NCBI GenBank assembly: GCA_004794655.1
Contig: SMMW01000575.1
Coordinates: 15,022,501-15,086,500, forward strand
DNA: 64,000 nt
Direction of reading: 5' to 3'
Source of the DNA: Marisa cornuarietis
Taxonomy: Eukaryota > Mollusca > Gastropoda > Architaenioglossa > Ampullariidae
The position numbers and the translations under genes are program-made. Below are positions 21,411 to 34,807 of this stretch, in pieces. The notes beneath the pieces are model-generated. The model ran no database searches. It was not told the origin of the DNA and saw only the letters and a list, made by a program, of their open reading frames with translations. Every line of letters starts with the position of its first letter. Position 1 is the first letter of the stretch.

Positions 21411-24400
21411 TCTAGTACTCCAGCGGTTTCTATTTGGCTACATATGACCGAATAATTTCATTCTTTAAAATTATACAACGCATTCTGAGGACTGATCCAG
21501 ATTTTTAAGAGACTTATTCACCAGCCAGTCTTAGCCGGGGGGCGGGGGGATACAAAGCAATCTTTCAAGACCACGCAGACTTACGTACGAAGAGACGGAA
21601 CGCAGAAGTTGAATCTACAGCAATAATTCCAAGCTCGTCCTTGTCTGTTCAGTTATATCGTTGAGGAGTTTGAACTTCATTTTATTTTTGTATCTGCTTT
21701 GCTTATGCAAATCTTCGTGAGAAATACATACCCGTGAAGTTCATGTGCCCTCGCTAACTTAAGCTCCGTCATGGCGTACTCATACTACTAATAGTTTAAT
21801 GTCTTGTTATTTATTTGCGCATCTATGCAACGATGAATGAACTTTTCTTAGTGTGTATGCCTGCTTGTTTGCTGCGTAAATGTTCATGATTTAGTTTTGT
21901 GTACGTATTATCAAATGTAAGGACGAACTTGCACTAACTGTTTTAAGCTTGTCATATATAGGTGATTACCTGTAGAAATATGGTTTATTCAACAGTTCTT
22001 TTGTTCCGCTTTTTGGAACATACGTGGCTGGATGGAGGTATAACACTGACTGGCAGTATGTGTCCGGTTAATAAGGTTCTTTAAGCAACATTTGGAAAAA
22101 AGAAATGCGGAACGAGGTTTTTTTTTTTTTACTTTGCTAAGCGAGGAGAGTGGCTGGCAGTGCCAAGCAAAGCGGTGTCACCGTGTGTGGGTTAATTGCT
22201 TTCAGTTCTCTTGACGCCGCGCCGTTGACCCACCCCTGCGCTCAATAAAGATGGTTGTGTCCGCGCCCAGACTGGTGGCAGCAAGTGATAACGATGTCGC
22301 TAAGGCAGTCGTCAGGTCAGGTCGTAAAATATGTATTAGCTCTACTTTGTGTGACGACTGCGGGGAAATAAAAGCGTAATTGGAAATTTATGTGGTCTGT
22401 ATATGCTTTCTTTTTGTTTTCACCCCCTTTCTCTCTCTGTGCGCGTGGATGGGCATGCGTTGTCTTCTTTGACTCTCTTTTTATTTTTTTTTTAAATCAA
22501 ATATGTGCTGCTTGTTTGTTGTTTTTTATTTCTTGTTGTTTTGATACATTCTACTATGTTGGTGTTTTTAGTTTTAATGGTAGCCATGTATTAAACAATA
22601 AAACTGTATTGCATTTTGTGTGTGCGTGTATTTGTAAATAATATTTGTGTTTGTGTGCTTGTGTGTGTATCTATATTTATTATGTGTGTGTGCGTGTGTG
22701 TGTTGATTTTCTTGTGCATGTTACCACAAACATCAGACTACAAACCAAGTACCTCAGAGTAGTTAACCAGTTTGTCTCTTGACATGAGCAAATAGGTTAT
22801 TATACATCCTTTATTGTAAGCTGTAAGTTTTTGTGAATAGGGAAAGCAATTAAAAGTAAGAACCGATCATAGTAGTCATAAACTGAAGGTACACCTCCCC
22901 AGAGAGGGAGGCTGGAAGAAACAGATGTGGGGAAGACAATTTTACTTATATCACGGAATCAGATAAGAGCGAAACGTGTTTCATTAAGAAGAGGAAATTA
23001 CCGAGAGCCGAAGATGACGTTGACGAACTGAGCTGTGGGGGCGGGGGAGGGGTGCGGGGGGCGTACTGATGGGTAGACAGTCACGGTTGTACTCTCGAGC
23101 CATTATTGTCTGCACGGACTGCAGATAGAACGTGGTAAAGTTATCCCTCTTTCGTTCTCGACATACACACCTACATCGCCATGTACAAAAGATAAACAAC
23201 ACAGACGACAGGAAAGTCCTGGAATAAGTTGACAGAGAAGGACTTAGTCAATAGAAGAGCTGTGAATAAAAGTAATTAGGTATATCAGGACCTCACAACT
23301 TTGACCTTTTTCTATGAAAAGTGATGTTCGTAAGCGTGTATTTCCGGGAACAGAAGAGTTGTGTTCACCCTGATTTGGGGAAAAAGTGTCGCACACTGAA
23401 CTTTACCAAATGATTTGAAAGAAATGTCGCATTTCATAGGCCTATAATAAGGGCGCATTAAAAATGTATAGGCTTCAAGTTCCCTATAGACTACATTTTA
23501 AAATAGTTCCAATAAAACACTCCTAAACAAAGCTATGGCAACTGGTCTCTCAGTCATGCATGCTTTGTCATCGGATTTGCTATAGACTTCTGGTGAGCCA
23601 AAACTATGCCCGCAAAGGGTTTTGTCTTCTTTTCATGCATAAAACCACCCGCGACTTGGACGTACGGCAAAGTATCGGAGATCATAGTGCAACCCAGCCA
23701 AAGGACTTTCATAAAGATTGGTCTGTCATAGCGCATCACACAGCCTTGCACTGAGAAATAGAGGTGCCTGAAATCGGGATAATATTTAAAACTGGCGACT
23801 GTAGTAAGATACAGCATACCTTCTGCCACAATACTTCTTGTCCCAGAAGGTTACCTCCCTCATAATCTTCCATTTCCGCCAGCTTATACACGACCATGGG
23901 CGTCTTTGACAAGTGTGTGAATGAAACCAGCTTGAACTGAGCGGGGCATATAGAAGTTTCCAGACTAGATAGATTGCAAAGCAATAAAAAAACTTCTAGT
24001 TTAATTCATGGATTTTGTTCCAGGAAAATTGGCCACTGAAAGGGATTTTTCGATATACTTATTTCGAGTTACCCCATATGCCAAAGCAATACTGTTTCCG
24101 ACGTTTTCCATATGCTAAAGTATTTTGCAGGCTCTTCATTTAAAATTCCAGGAAAAAAAACCTCCTTTACAAAAATAAATGGCGTTTGCTTCAGGAAGAC
24201 TGGCACAATCAGAGCTTTTAAACTCCCCTAGGGTAGATAATTTTAGACGGTTGTACTAGAAGATTTCTAGACTGAAAGGTAATAAACGAAACCTTCTCGT
24301 AATTTTGAAGACAAGCGCCCCATCATCTTAGGGGGCCAACGGATGAGAAACAGCGAGACTGAAAGCCTGTCATTCCTTCGAGATATGCACATACAGTATG

Positions 24401-25643
24401 AAGAGAGTATAATCACCTGGTGCAGACACAGTCCCAGCTAAGTTTCTCCATCAGGATGGAGAGCTAGACTTTTGTGGGAACTTTTGCCAGTTTCTTCCTC
24501 CATTCAGTCATCATGACAAACCAACACCTCATCTGTCTACTGGTGTCATGGAAATCTGTTTTAACTCCATAAACTCTATTTACTGATGGTTATAAATAGT
24601 CGTACTTACAAATAAATTTTTTTCAACAACATTTTTTTAAGTGTGCTTTTTATCGTCTCCCGCTTTAGCGAGCGGAAATTATGATCGATAATCGAGACAG
24701 AGTTACCGTTAATGCCTGTCACGATATCAACATTTAGCTCTGATAACCACAGACTTCTATGATCGCTCCATTCCAAAAACACTATGTATGCCCAAGCGGG
24801 CAGAAGATACCCAAACGCAAATTATCTTAAAAGCTGCTCGTAAATTCGTATCTCGTGTGTCAAGGGGACCCACAAAATTATTTTTTCGTAGTAATAACTG
24901 TCTGCTATGGAAAGGTAAGAAGACATCAACACCAAGTGAAGCAGTTTTAAAGGATTTAAGTCTGCCAGCATGTAGCTTTGTTTTCTGAAGAGCTGCTAAT
25001 AGACATCCTTCACCTTTGGACCTCAATCAACGAACAAGGTAATTTGTGTCAGATTCTTCTCTGTAATTACTAGTGGGGTTCCCTGCTTCACATTATTCCC
25101 AGCCACAGATTTCATCTCCCCCACACGATTCTGTCTTTACACATGCATTATCTTGACTTCTTCATTAAAACTCTGAACAGGACTTAATGCATATAAATTA
25201 TGGGTACCTGGGAAACACGCAAGAGGTGAAAAAATGGATAGCAAAAGAAATATTTCCTCTTATAGTAATCACACTTTTTAATTTTGACCATTGCATGTAA
25301 AATATCGTTATTTCTCAGACGGTTTTAGATTAGACTCTTTAGTTTGTTTAAATTGTGCTTGGTCTTATCGTAAGCTAATAATAAAAAGAAAATAACTGAT
25401 AATATTGAATCTTCGTCCGCAGGAAACGTGTTTAAAAATATTAGCTAAATATCAGATAGCAGGGAAATTAAGTACCTAGAACAAGCATGTTACAGCAGCC
25501 ATAACTGACAAAAAAGAAAACTCTTAGAAAAAAGTCACCGAGAAATGAAACCACATCAGAAAATGAACAGAATGAGGTATATAATGAATGTAAGCTACAA
25601 CATCACAGCTTCAAAGCCCTGTATTATGGCACCTCGATAAATT

Positions 25644-25706
<63 letters not shown>

Positions 25707-26883
25707 TACTGGGACACAAGCGCTATTTCAGGTGTATAGACTCTTTGGAAAGTCAAGGCAAACTTCAGGTACTATAGGGAGGTCAATACTTTAGACTGGG
25801 TACAAAAAGGTTGCCTCAGTCTGGTGAAGACCTTAGAAAAAAAACAATAGAAATTACATCCGACAGCAGGATGTTGCTCTTGGGTTTGTAAACACGAAAC
25901 GAATAGCTACCACTTCTGCAGAGTTCTGTTGGATGTTTCCAATGCGCAGAAGGTAATAAACATAATAGAGTCTTCTGCCAGGTTTGAGGATAGCAGGCAA
26001 ACACGAACACCACACAGGTGGGCTCTGTTTAAATATTTGCGGAACTTTCTTCCCGTTCTAATTAAGTAAAAAAAAAGTTTAAGCCTCACAAACGTTGGTG
26101 CAATCTTGTGATTTCAACTGTCAAAATTTTCTGGGTTACACCTGGAATAGCGAGCAATCATTTCTATCGAAGCTTCTAGGTCATCACTGACAGTCCGTTT
26201 CTGTCATAGAAGGAGCTGCGCAGTGATGCATGAAGATGCATGCACTGTCAATCGTTCAACACATTAGCCAAACCACTCATCCACTCACGTCTCTTCTGAC
26301 ACTTTTCACCTTAAAATATTAAAGCAGAGAGCTGTGCTAGCAGGGGTAGGGGTGGGGGTAATCGTTTTGACGATCAGCAGATTAGTTTCCTCTCCTCCCC
26401 TATCCCTCACTCTTCTCAGTGTAATAAAGGTTATAAAACCCAGGTAGGCACAGTAACGTGGCTCACCGTCACTAGGACAAAACATGCACAAGATGAGGTC
26501 TCTGTTTTCTAACCTTTACCTTCTCTTCCCAGTCAGGTACCAGTCAGTATGGAGGAAGTCCGGAGAAAGTACACTGCTTAAGAATCGACAACACAACCCG
26601 TCAATCGGATGCTAGAACCAGAATGTTAATCTTTCGTTGTTCACAGATTTCCTACCGATCTTCTTTTTTTTTTTTACAGTTTCACTTAGACCTGTTCAAC
26701 TGTCTCTCCATGGGGCCTTATTTTCAATTTCACAAAGACAGAGTACGCAGGACTCCATTCACAAAGGAACCAATAAAAGACATACCCCAGCTCATTACAG
26801 TCCCAGCAGGTCTCTAATTAGTAAATCTTTTTGCTTGACAGTCGAGTGAGCTAGCCACTAAGACACAAACACAACCCATACAA

Positions 26884-26957
<74 letters not shown>

Positions 26958-29900
26958 GAAGACATGCATGCATACAACATACGTAAAACATGCTTTTTTA
27001 CAACAGCGGTATCGACAAAAACAAACCAGCAAAAGTGTGTGTTTCTACAACATGTGTTTAAATAATTTTCTGCACTGTTCAGAAGTACGACCAGCCTGCA
27101 AGGGGGAAAAAAATCCACAGAGTATAGCAAAGTCGCATTGAGAAAGAGCGCAGACTCAAAATGCCGTCTGCTAATTCAGTTTAATTCGATTTAATTTGAT
27201 TCGAGGTGGATAGCTCATTGATCAGGACGTGAATTGCTAACAAAACATTGCCATAGAGTTTAGTGGAACGAAAATGTAGTTCTGCCTGTGCGTATGCGTG
27301 AGTTCGTGATGTGCACGTGTGTGCTTGAGAGATTGCGGGCTGGCGTGTGCAAGCTTTTAGGCCTCTAGAATTCTTCGCTTACCTTAACCTTCATGTCTAT
27401 CGCTCTTTTTCTCCCATACTCTACCATTCCTGTCTCTGTATTTCTTACTGCCTCACTCTCCGACTGTCTCATGCTCTGCGTCTTTCTCTCTCTCTCTCGT
27501 TCACGTAGATGTATGTGCATGCGAATGTGTAATACATTGAAACAATACATGTAAATTAAAACTAGTACTAACCAAATCAAAACAATAAGAAAAAGACAAT
27601 GCAAAGTTCAAAACAAATCAAATTAAGATCAAAACAAATAGAAACAGATTTGCATTTTACCGAGCAGAATGTAGCGATACTTGCAGTTAAGGAAACAGAC
27701 ATTTGTTTCATCAATTCTCGAAATCTTTTACACTTTCGACACCTCAAACTATTGTTACTTGAAGGAAGGAAATCAAATTTATTGAAGGAGGGAAAGTCAG
27801 ATTTAAAGTGCTTGTTTACACCAAATACTCTAAAACTGAATGGTCTCAGTCTTTTACGCTGAAAGAGGTTGCAGTGCTCTCACTATAATGAGATTACAGA
27901 CCTCTTTACCTTTCTTTCACGCTGCCACTCTTCCTCCTGCAAGTATCCTTGCTTCTTCAAAACTGTTATTGATTTCCTATATTATTATTACGCATTATTT
28001 CCTTTCTTTTATTCTGTAAAAGTTCTGCAAAAAGTTGGAGTTAGCGACGTGCGTGTTAGTTGAACATGAGACCCGAGCTGTCCGTGCCGTCAGGAAACGC
28101 TGAGGTGGACACTCAAAGATATTTCATAAAATCTGATAATTCCTAGGCATACTGCTTGTTATGGTCTTGTAGAAGGATGGAAATTTCTTGACGCTTCTCT
28201 TACCCTCCCTGGTGGATCCCGAGATTGGGTTGCATGAAGAACAGCTTGTCCTTTCGATAAATTAAGCTTTCCATAATTTCAGAGAGTAAAGGAACCTTGT
28301 TGGTAATTTTATGTGCAGAAAAAATTCGTGAGCACTGGTGCAGCATAGCATTGATGTGACATTACTCTTGCACGTGATTGAAATCATGCACGATCCAGGG
28401 TCGAAATCCATGTCGAGATTGTAACGCACACTCCTGTCGGTCAACCCAGAGACGATAGAAGTATTGTGACCAAGCTAATAACCTCTGTCCAGCGTACCTC
28501 AAAAGTGTGTGCCTGTTCCAGAAGTGCAAGACTGTCTGGGCCTCCAGTAGTTAGATTGCATTGACGAGCACTTGCTTGTCAGCGCGCAGCACAGAGCTTA
28601 TGAGCTTGACTGGACTGTACGCAGATCACATGCTAAGCGTGAAGTCTCTGTGCGTGCAAGCAGGACACAGATCCTAACCAACCACCCAGTCCCTCTCTTC
28701 CTAGATACCCCATCCTCCGCTCCCCTCTTCCAGGTCCGCGACGTGCTGACAGACCTTTATATGCCCGTAACTCGGAATCTTTATGCGATGCATGCCTCTG
28801 GGATAAATGGGCGCCAGGGACGCCTAACTGAGACTGCATTTCTGCACGTGACACAAGCCAAATAACCTTTGAACGGGTCGGGGTCACGACGATACGGAAT
28901 GTTTATGCTGACTCTCTATGCGGCTTAATCAAGCCATGATGTCCTCTAGCAATTCTAAAGACTTTGTTGTGATTCTCTATTACGTGACAATCGATATATA
29001 TTAAAAGCTGTTATAGATTCCAGGATGACCAGAAATAAGGAATAGTGGTGTCACAGCTGTAGAGACCGTGGACAAGAAACATGGTGGCGTTGCTCGACAG
29101 ACAGGATGAATTACTTTCGAGTGCTGATGGCAGACTTGTAGTATATGGAGCAGCTTTATCAAAGGTTGAAGTTCAATAACACGGCTTTTACATTTTAAGA
29201 CTTTTTTTCTTTCCGTCTAAACTTGTATTGTTTTGTGGAAATTGGAGAATAAAGCGTGTCTTTTACTTTTCCGCTTGTTTGCTGTCAGCAGCATTCAAAC
29301 TCTTCCTTCCATGTTCAGTGCACGAGTGCACACTCCAGTTACACCTATTTCTGCGGTTGTTTATGACTGCAGGTTTGGGGCTGATGCTGGACAAAGATAA
29401 GAGATGCCTTTTTTCTCCTTTTTAATCCCCCCACCCAACTGTCATTTCGAAACTACGTTCACGAGAGCCATTTGCGCTGATCGCAAAGTTCATCTTGGAC
29501 ATGTCGGACCTCTAGATGAAAGCTAGTCATGCTTATCTCCTGACTGCACTTTCTGAAAAAAGCCAGTAGCGCTGGCTAGACATAAAGAACTTCCGCAAAA
29601 CGATAATTTGCTCCTTCAGCCCATCCCTTAACCTTTCTTCACCGCTCGCATGGGATATCCAGAGAAACGAACACATTTCACTTCGCGGTTCAAAGGGAAA
29701 AAGAAACCCCATGATTATGCCTACAGATGCAGAGTTCTATCCCTGCGAAACTGTCATGCGATGGAGTCTGTCGCGTCCGTTGAGTACAAATGCATCAAAT
29801 CCAGAAAGTTTGGATCAAATATGGAGGAGAGAAAAAAAAAGCAGTTTACACAATGAAAGCAAATATTAAAAGACTGCAATACGCTAATAGTCATACATCA

Positions 29901-32300
29901 TTACAATACGCTAAGAGAAACATTGTATGCGGTGGTCAAGTTATGGCCTGCATATTAGGCCATTGGTTTATAACTGAAACTGCTGCACAGTTTTTTAGCG
30001 ATCACGTTCAATTCGCATTTGAAACACACACAGAGAAGCATTCACATAAGCAGAGCTACGCACGCACGCACGCAGGCACTCGAGCACGCCAATCGCCAAC
30101 ACACTGCAGGAGTCATAATATAATGAAGCTGCAAATGAACTTTCTCAATGACTAATTCAGAAAAAAAATCTTACAGATGAACGAGTCACGTGCAGCGAGT
30201 CTGCTATGGCAATCCTGCCTCACGTCTTCCACGCAGCAGAGAAACCCAAGCCGTACAACTTCTGTTGGCTCGAGCTTTGCACTTTTTATACTTTCAGTGG
30301 CCGAGAAAGATTATCCGGATATTTACTCTGTGAAGAAGCATCTTATTTCGTCGACTGCAGTGGGCTGGTGTGGGTGTGGAGCGGGTGGGTTAGTGGGTAA
30401 GGACTTCAACATGCATCTAGAGACCGATCCATCTTTGTCAGCAGTTTGTTTCTTTCTCTCCCTCGCTCTTGAGTCACCACTCCTTCTTTATCCGCCCCCT
30501 TCCCACCCTTGCAGCTTGCTTAATATCTTTCGGTCTTGACACGCCATATTTTCTCGACTCGCCATCAAACATTGGTGCTGACCAGCAATAAATAACATTG
30601 TGTCAAATAAGTGTAATCTGCAACAAAAGTGTATATTTCAGGAAACATCGTTGTTTTAACCCATGCATGTATTGACTTTATTTTAACACCACAAGTGATT
30701 GTTCTGATGAGATTCATCCAGAGCTTATTATGCGCCAGCTGTTACCCCAATGAAAGCGCTAATTACCATTATTATCTTAATTACAGGCGTGCGTGCCATT
30801 AAGAATAGGAAGCAAGAGGGAGAGCGAGAGAAAGCAGTTAGGAATGCATGTGTAGAGCTCGGAATGTATTCAACGCGAGTCCTTCTTCAAGATGTTAGTC
30901 TAATGTGTGATGCTTTTCCGACGACCGACTCTACAGACGAATGTCAGCGGACACAATCATAGTGCATGCACGCATGCATGTCCAAACGACGATGAAGACA
31001 AGCAGATACATGACTACCTATGTCCAGTGTGCACACAAACTGCTGGTGGAGACGTTGCCTCAACACAAAGACCGTGCACAACAATTCACAAGACATCAGA
31101 AGGTTTCAGTCCCCGCTACCGGTGCACGTTGATCTAGAAGCCAAAATGTAGCGAAGCGATTCGGAGATGAGAAATTGTTAAATTTGCAGTGATCAAAGTG
31201 GATAAAATATGACTGTAAAGATCTCTAGTCAACAAAATCATGCGACAAATGGCGCAAGAAACCGTCACGACCAGGCTGGCTTTCGATGAGAACGCAGAAG
31301 GCCATAGTTGGAACCAAAATGGCCGCAGACAAGCAAATCATTGAACAGAAAGACGAAGAAGCAAGTGTCAAATAATAGGCACGAAACTCACAACAGGTCG
31401 CCGAAAACAACAACAAGTACAGAGAGCTAGTCCCTTCCTGCCGTTAAGCGAAGGGACATTACTCTTTCAAGAATAGAATCACGAGTTCAGTCAAATGCCC
31501 AAACCAGCCGAAAATCGCTCCCTCATGAAGCCAATAAACCTCGCCACAAAACCAACAAACCAACCAAACATGTTGACAGGACAACGGACATTCACAGCCG
31601 TGTGTTAGGCTACCTGCCTGCCCTCCCTACCACTTTCATTCTACTTTTTCAGTATCAACAAAAAAAATGGAGAAAAACTAGAGTACACAAAGGCCCCCTT
31701 CAGTAATAACAGAGATGTGTCGAACGGATGAAATTTAACGTTTGGTTCCAAGTCGGGGCTATGCTACAGGGGAAAAAATCCAATTTGAAAGGTGCCGTCT
31801 GGCACTATTGTTCATTACCTCCCTCTAACATCAGTAAAGCTCACATTTTGTCTGCAGAACTGTCATCAAATTTTGAACCTAGTGATTTTCTCTCCGTCGA
31901 TCTCTTCACACGACCCAGTATAAAGATTTCTAGCAACCTTGTAAGATTTTAATTTTATCTGCTTTTTTTTCTTTATAAATTCCTGCATTGAGCAATCCAA
32001 AGTTAATCAACTAATACAAAATTAGTATTGTTCCTCTATTTGCTGAAACGCTGGTAGCATCGATAATAGTGTGATCTACCCGCTTCCGGCTAACTGAAAA
32101 AAAAAATCACTCTATACTCATGTGAAAGCTGAGCTGTTTGGTCGGTAAATGGTGTCACCTTGTTTTTCTTTGTGGGGAAAAGCTGCAACATGGTGGTCTT
32201 TGTGAATAGATTAGTACCTATGCTTACTAAATTATAAGCAAAATTATTTAACTCGTCAGAGTTCGTCCTTTACTGTCAACGTTTTTTTTAAAAAAATTAA
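21411..32300. other. Gene-poor 11-kb stretch
   Basis: I see no recognisable protein domain or RNA gene here. It holds (CA)n microsatellites at 25648-25704 and 26885-26954, CpG-rich but anonymous sequence at 22180-22330, and many short open frames without similarity to anything I know. A short open frame at 22251-22379 (MVVSAPRLVAASDNDVAK...) has coding-like composition but no identifiable domain. Confidence 0.35.
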
Positions 32301-32449
32301 CGGTTTGTTCATAGTCGCAAAAAAGACGAGAAGGAAGAAAAAGCAAAATATAGTGAGGAGGAAGAAAGAATTTCAGTGACAATGATCTTAGAAATATGCA
32401 GATAAAGATAAAGATTTTGTACAGTTTTCCATAGGGGAAAGGTATTTAT

Positions 32450-32908
32450 CTGAAATGTGTCGTTAGTCTTTAAAGTTATCTGAGGGCTGAATGACTGGTT
32501 TACCAGGAAAGGAAAGTTAACCGACACGGTAGTTTGTGTCTGCCACGTGACTGTTTGACGTTTGTTCATAACGGTCATATTTCTGTAGCCCAGTTAAGAG
32601 AACCGAATATCAACATGGAGGAACACGTTGCCATCAGCTATCACTGGGCTTGTTCCAAATCTGTTTAAATAACAACTTGAACAACTCAAAAGAAACTCTT
32701 CCTAAATCTGCCTTTCTCTTTCTCGTTCCTTCTCAGCTACTTACACCAATAGTTTGGCATAAAAATATATTATTGTCTGTACTAAGAATGGTGATCCTCC
32801 CGGACACAAGAGTTGCCATGTAATCTTGATTACAAACGGCGTCCCCTTCAGCCTTAGTAAGAGACTGTCTCCAAACTTTCAAATCAGATCGTAGATCACA
32901 TGCAAGCG
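32450..32908 (-). pseudogene. Pseudogene C: third Sushi-galectin copy (fragment)
   Basis: On the minus strand, 32908-32775 is homologous to the Sushi exon of genes A and B but has lost an internal segment, the third Sushi cysteine and the end of the exon. 32660-32450 is homologous to the central galectin exon and keeps exactly its 211-bp length and its acceptor. It carries an in-frame TAA (32596-32594), and its donor dinucleotide is AT instead of GT (32449-32448). The small galectin N-terminal exon, the PAN exon and the last exon were not found. Only about 115 bases separate the two remnants, so the intervening exon has been deleted. It is closest in layout to gene B, being on the same strand. 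Confidence 0.88.
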
Positions 32909-33550
32909 CTGATGGTATTGCAATAAAATATAATTTTTGACTGCTTCACAGGGTCACAGACGTGTATATTTGTCAACAAAATTAACAAGATTTTCTAATA
33001 ATTTTCTAATAATTAGGTCTGTTTAAGTTGGGGAGAGAAAAAACTGTCTTGCAAACGTAAAATGATTAGATTGGTTGTTGCATGCAAGAGATACTTTCCG
33101 CTTCTTAGCACAGGCTCAAGTGGCAAAATTTGTCAGTCCCCGTGTCTATCTGGTTTTCAACCCCCCTCGACCCAAAGTACTGGAGAAGTACCATAACAGT
33201 TCATCAGATGATATTAGTTAAAGAAAGAAAGAACAAATAAATAAATGAACAGTGTGAAGAACTAGAAGCTTAGATGACTATTTAGTGCAACAGAAACTTT
33301 TCGAAATTTCTGTAAGAATTGCCATTAGTAGAATGAAAAATGAAAAATGAAAAACATCCGATTACAGAGCAAGACAAACAAATCACGGGAAATTTTGTTT
33401 GGTTAAAAAGGAGTAGAAGTGCTAGTACATGTCTTCGCTCACAACTCTGAAGCAGTGTTTTTCCAGCTAAAGTAACACTTATTATTTACAACACATGTTA
33501 GTCTCCACTGAACTCATTTCAAAGCTTTCAACCAGTCTATCAACTTGATT

Positions 33551-33825
33551 AGGTTAATTATTATATTCTAACAAAAATTCTAACCAGACGGACATAGTGA
33601 GTGAAATAAAAGTGTGTAACAATGAATTAAAACATTTGTGCAGTTAACAATTTTTATTGTAGATTTTTCACTTGAAACATGAACTATGGCCTGCCAACAT
33701 CGACAAAACAACTAGAAAAAGGATTTGAATGGCCGAGAAACGCATCCTTTCTTGAACACTGTCAATAGAGTCTAGAATAGGCACTTTTTCTCTGAGGCAT
33801 TTATGAAATGGTTGAATTCGAGTAT
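33551..33825 (+). repeat. Duplicated segment, copy 1 (partner at 53690-53945)
   Basis: About 260 bases match 53690-53945 in the same orientation, for example GACATAGTGAGT and GAATTAAAAC...TTTGTGCA, then CATCGACAA and TTTCTTGAACAC. The similarity stops abruptly at about 33825, right before the alkaline-phosphatase-like relic. I cannot tell whether it is a dispersed repeat or part of the gene-cluster duplication. Confidence 0.7.
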
Positions 33826-33838
33826 CTGGGTTTTATAG

Positions 33839-34020
33839 GCGCGCATATCGACCACGCCCATCGTGATAACTACGCCAAGCTGGCGCTGGCGGACACCGTT
33901 GGCCTTGACGACGCCGTGAGCTCTGCGCCACAAGAGAGGAGGACACTTTGAGAGCGTGGTGACAGCCGACCACTCTCATGTCATTATTATTGCAGGCGAT
34001 CAATCAGGATGCAATGACAG
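33839..34020 (+). pseudogene. Alkaline phosphatase-like relic exon
   Basis: After an acceptor-like ttttatag, the frame reads IDHAHRDNYAKLALADTVG, matching the metal-binding block of animal alkaline phosphatases (family consensus G-R-I-D-H-A-H-H). Further on, in another frame, VVTADHSHVIIIAG matches the T-A-D-H-S-H zinc block. The two blocks lie at about the family spacing but in different frames, with a TGA between them, and the fourth position after the first Asp is Arg instead of the zinc-binding His. No flanking alkaline phosphatase exons were seen. It is a degraded, presumably non-functional exon or a processed fragment. Confidence 0.75.
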
Positions 34021-34039
34021 TTTAGGTATAGTCATTGCG

Positions 34040-34190
34040 GCGGAAATCTCAAGTAGTTCAGAAATAGTGGAAAGGACTCTATAATCACTTTCTTTACGAG
34101 CACACGCGCTCTCTCCGGGCTCACACACGCGCGCACGCACATACACATGTGAGTCTCCCCCCCGATTTCTGAACTACTCGAGATCTCCGC
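34040..34190. repeat. Inverted repeat, 26-bp arms, 99-bp spacer
   Basis: The left arm (34040-34065) and right arm (34165-34190) are reverse complements at 24 of 26 positions (core AAGTAGTTCAGAAAT / ATTTCTGAACTACT). The spacer is rich in CACGCGC dinucleotides. It could be a small foldback element or a transcribed hairpin. Confidence 0.8.
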
Positions 34191-34807
34191 GTCCACGAAC
34201 AGCACCACATCACCCACGTCATGTTTTTTCTACTGGCGTCGGCCCTTGTATGAGACCCTCGACGAGGACAACGGAGAGAATATCTCGTGCAAACAAGTTC
34301 TGACCGGAGAATCTAGCTCAGACATAGGGCACGCGAAAGTCATTTGTAATGTTGGCCCATCTGTCGGTATTCACAGCTCCGTGTTACGTCGCCTTTTGGT
34401 TATTTTGTGCATTGCTCTGCTCGCGTGGACTCGATGCTAAAAAAAAAGATTCAGAGTTCTTGCGAAATTATTTCTGCCGCAAACTTTATCGAAAATGAAA
34501 TAAAAAAAATAATTTGTATGCTTAAAGCGTTAGGGGCGTCGCAGCCACCAGTGGCCGACGCTGTGGGCTTTTGTAGTGCCCGCGTCGCGCTTCAGTGGAT
34601 GGAAATTTCGACCGGCGGGTTTGAAAATTTATATTTATCAACCTACAGTAAAGACAACCATCTGTGATACACCATTTTAAAGAGCATTTTTAAAAGATTC
34701 ACTTGGTGTAAATTTTGAGATACACAGGTTTTGTCTTCTAGTACTAAAATCAAATGAAAGATGGTGTCTTTGTGCAGTTAAGAACCGGTTCAAGCGGTGT
34801 CTATCAG

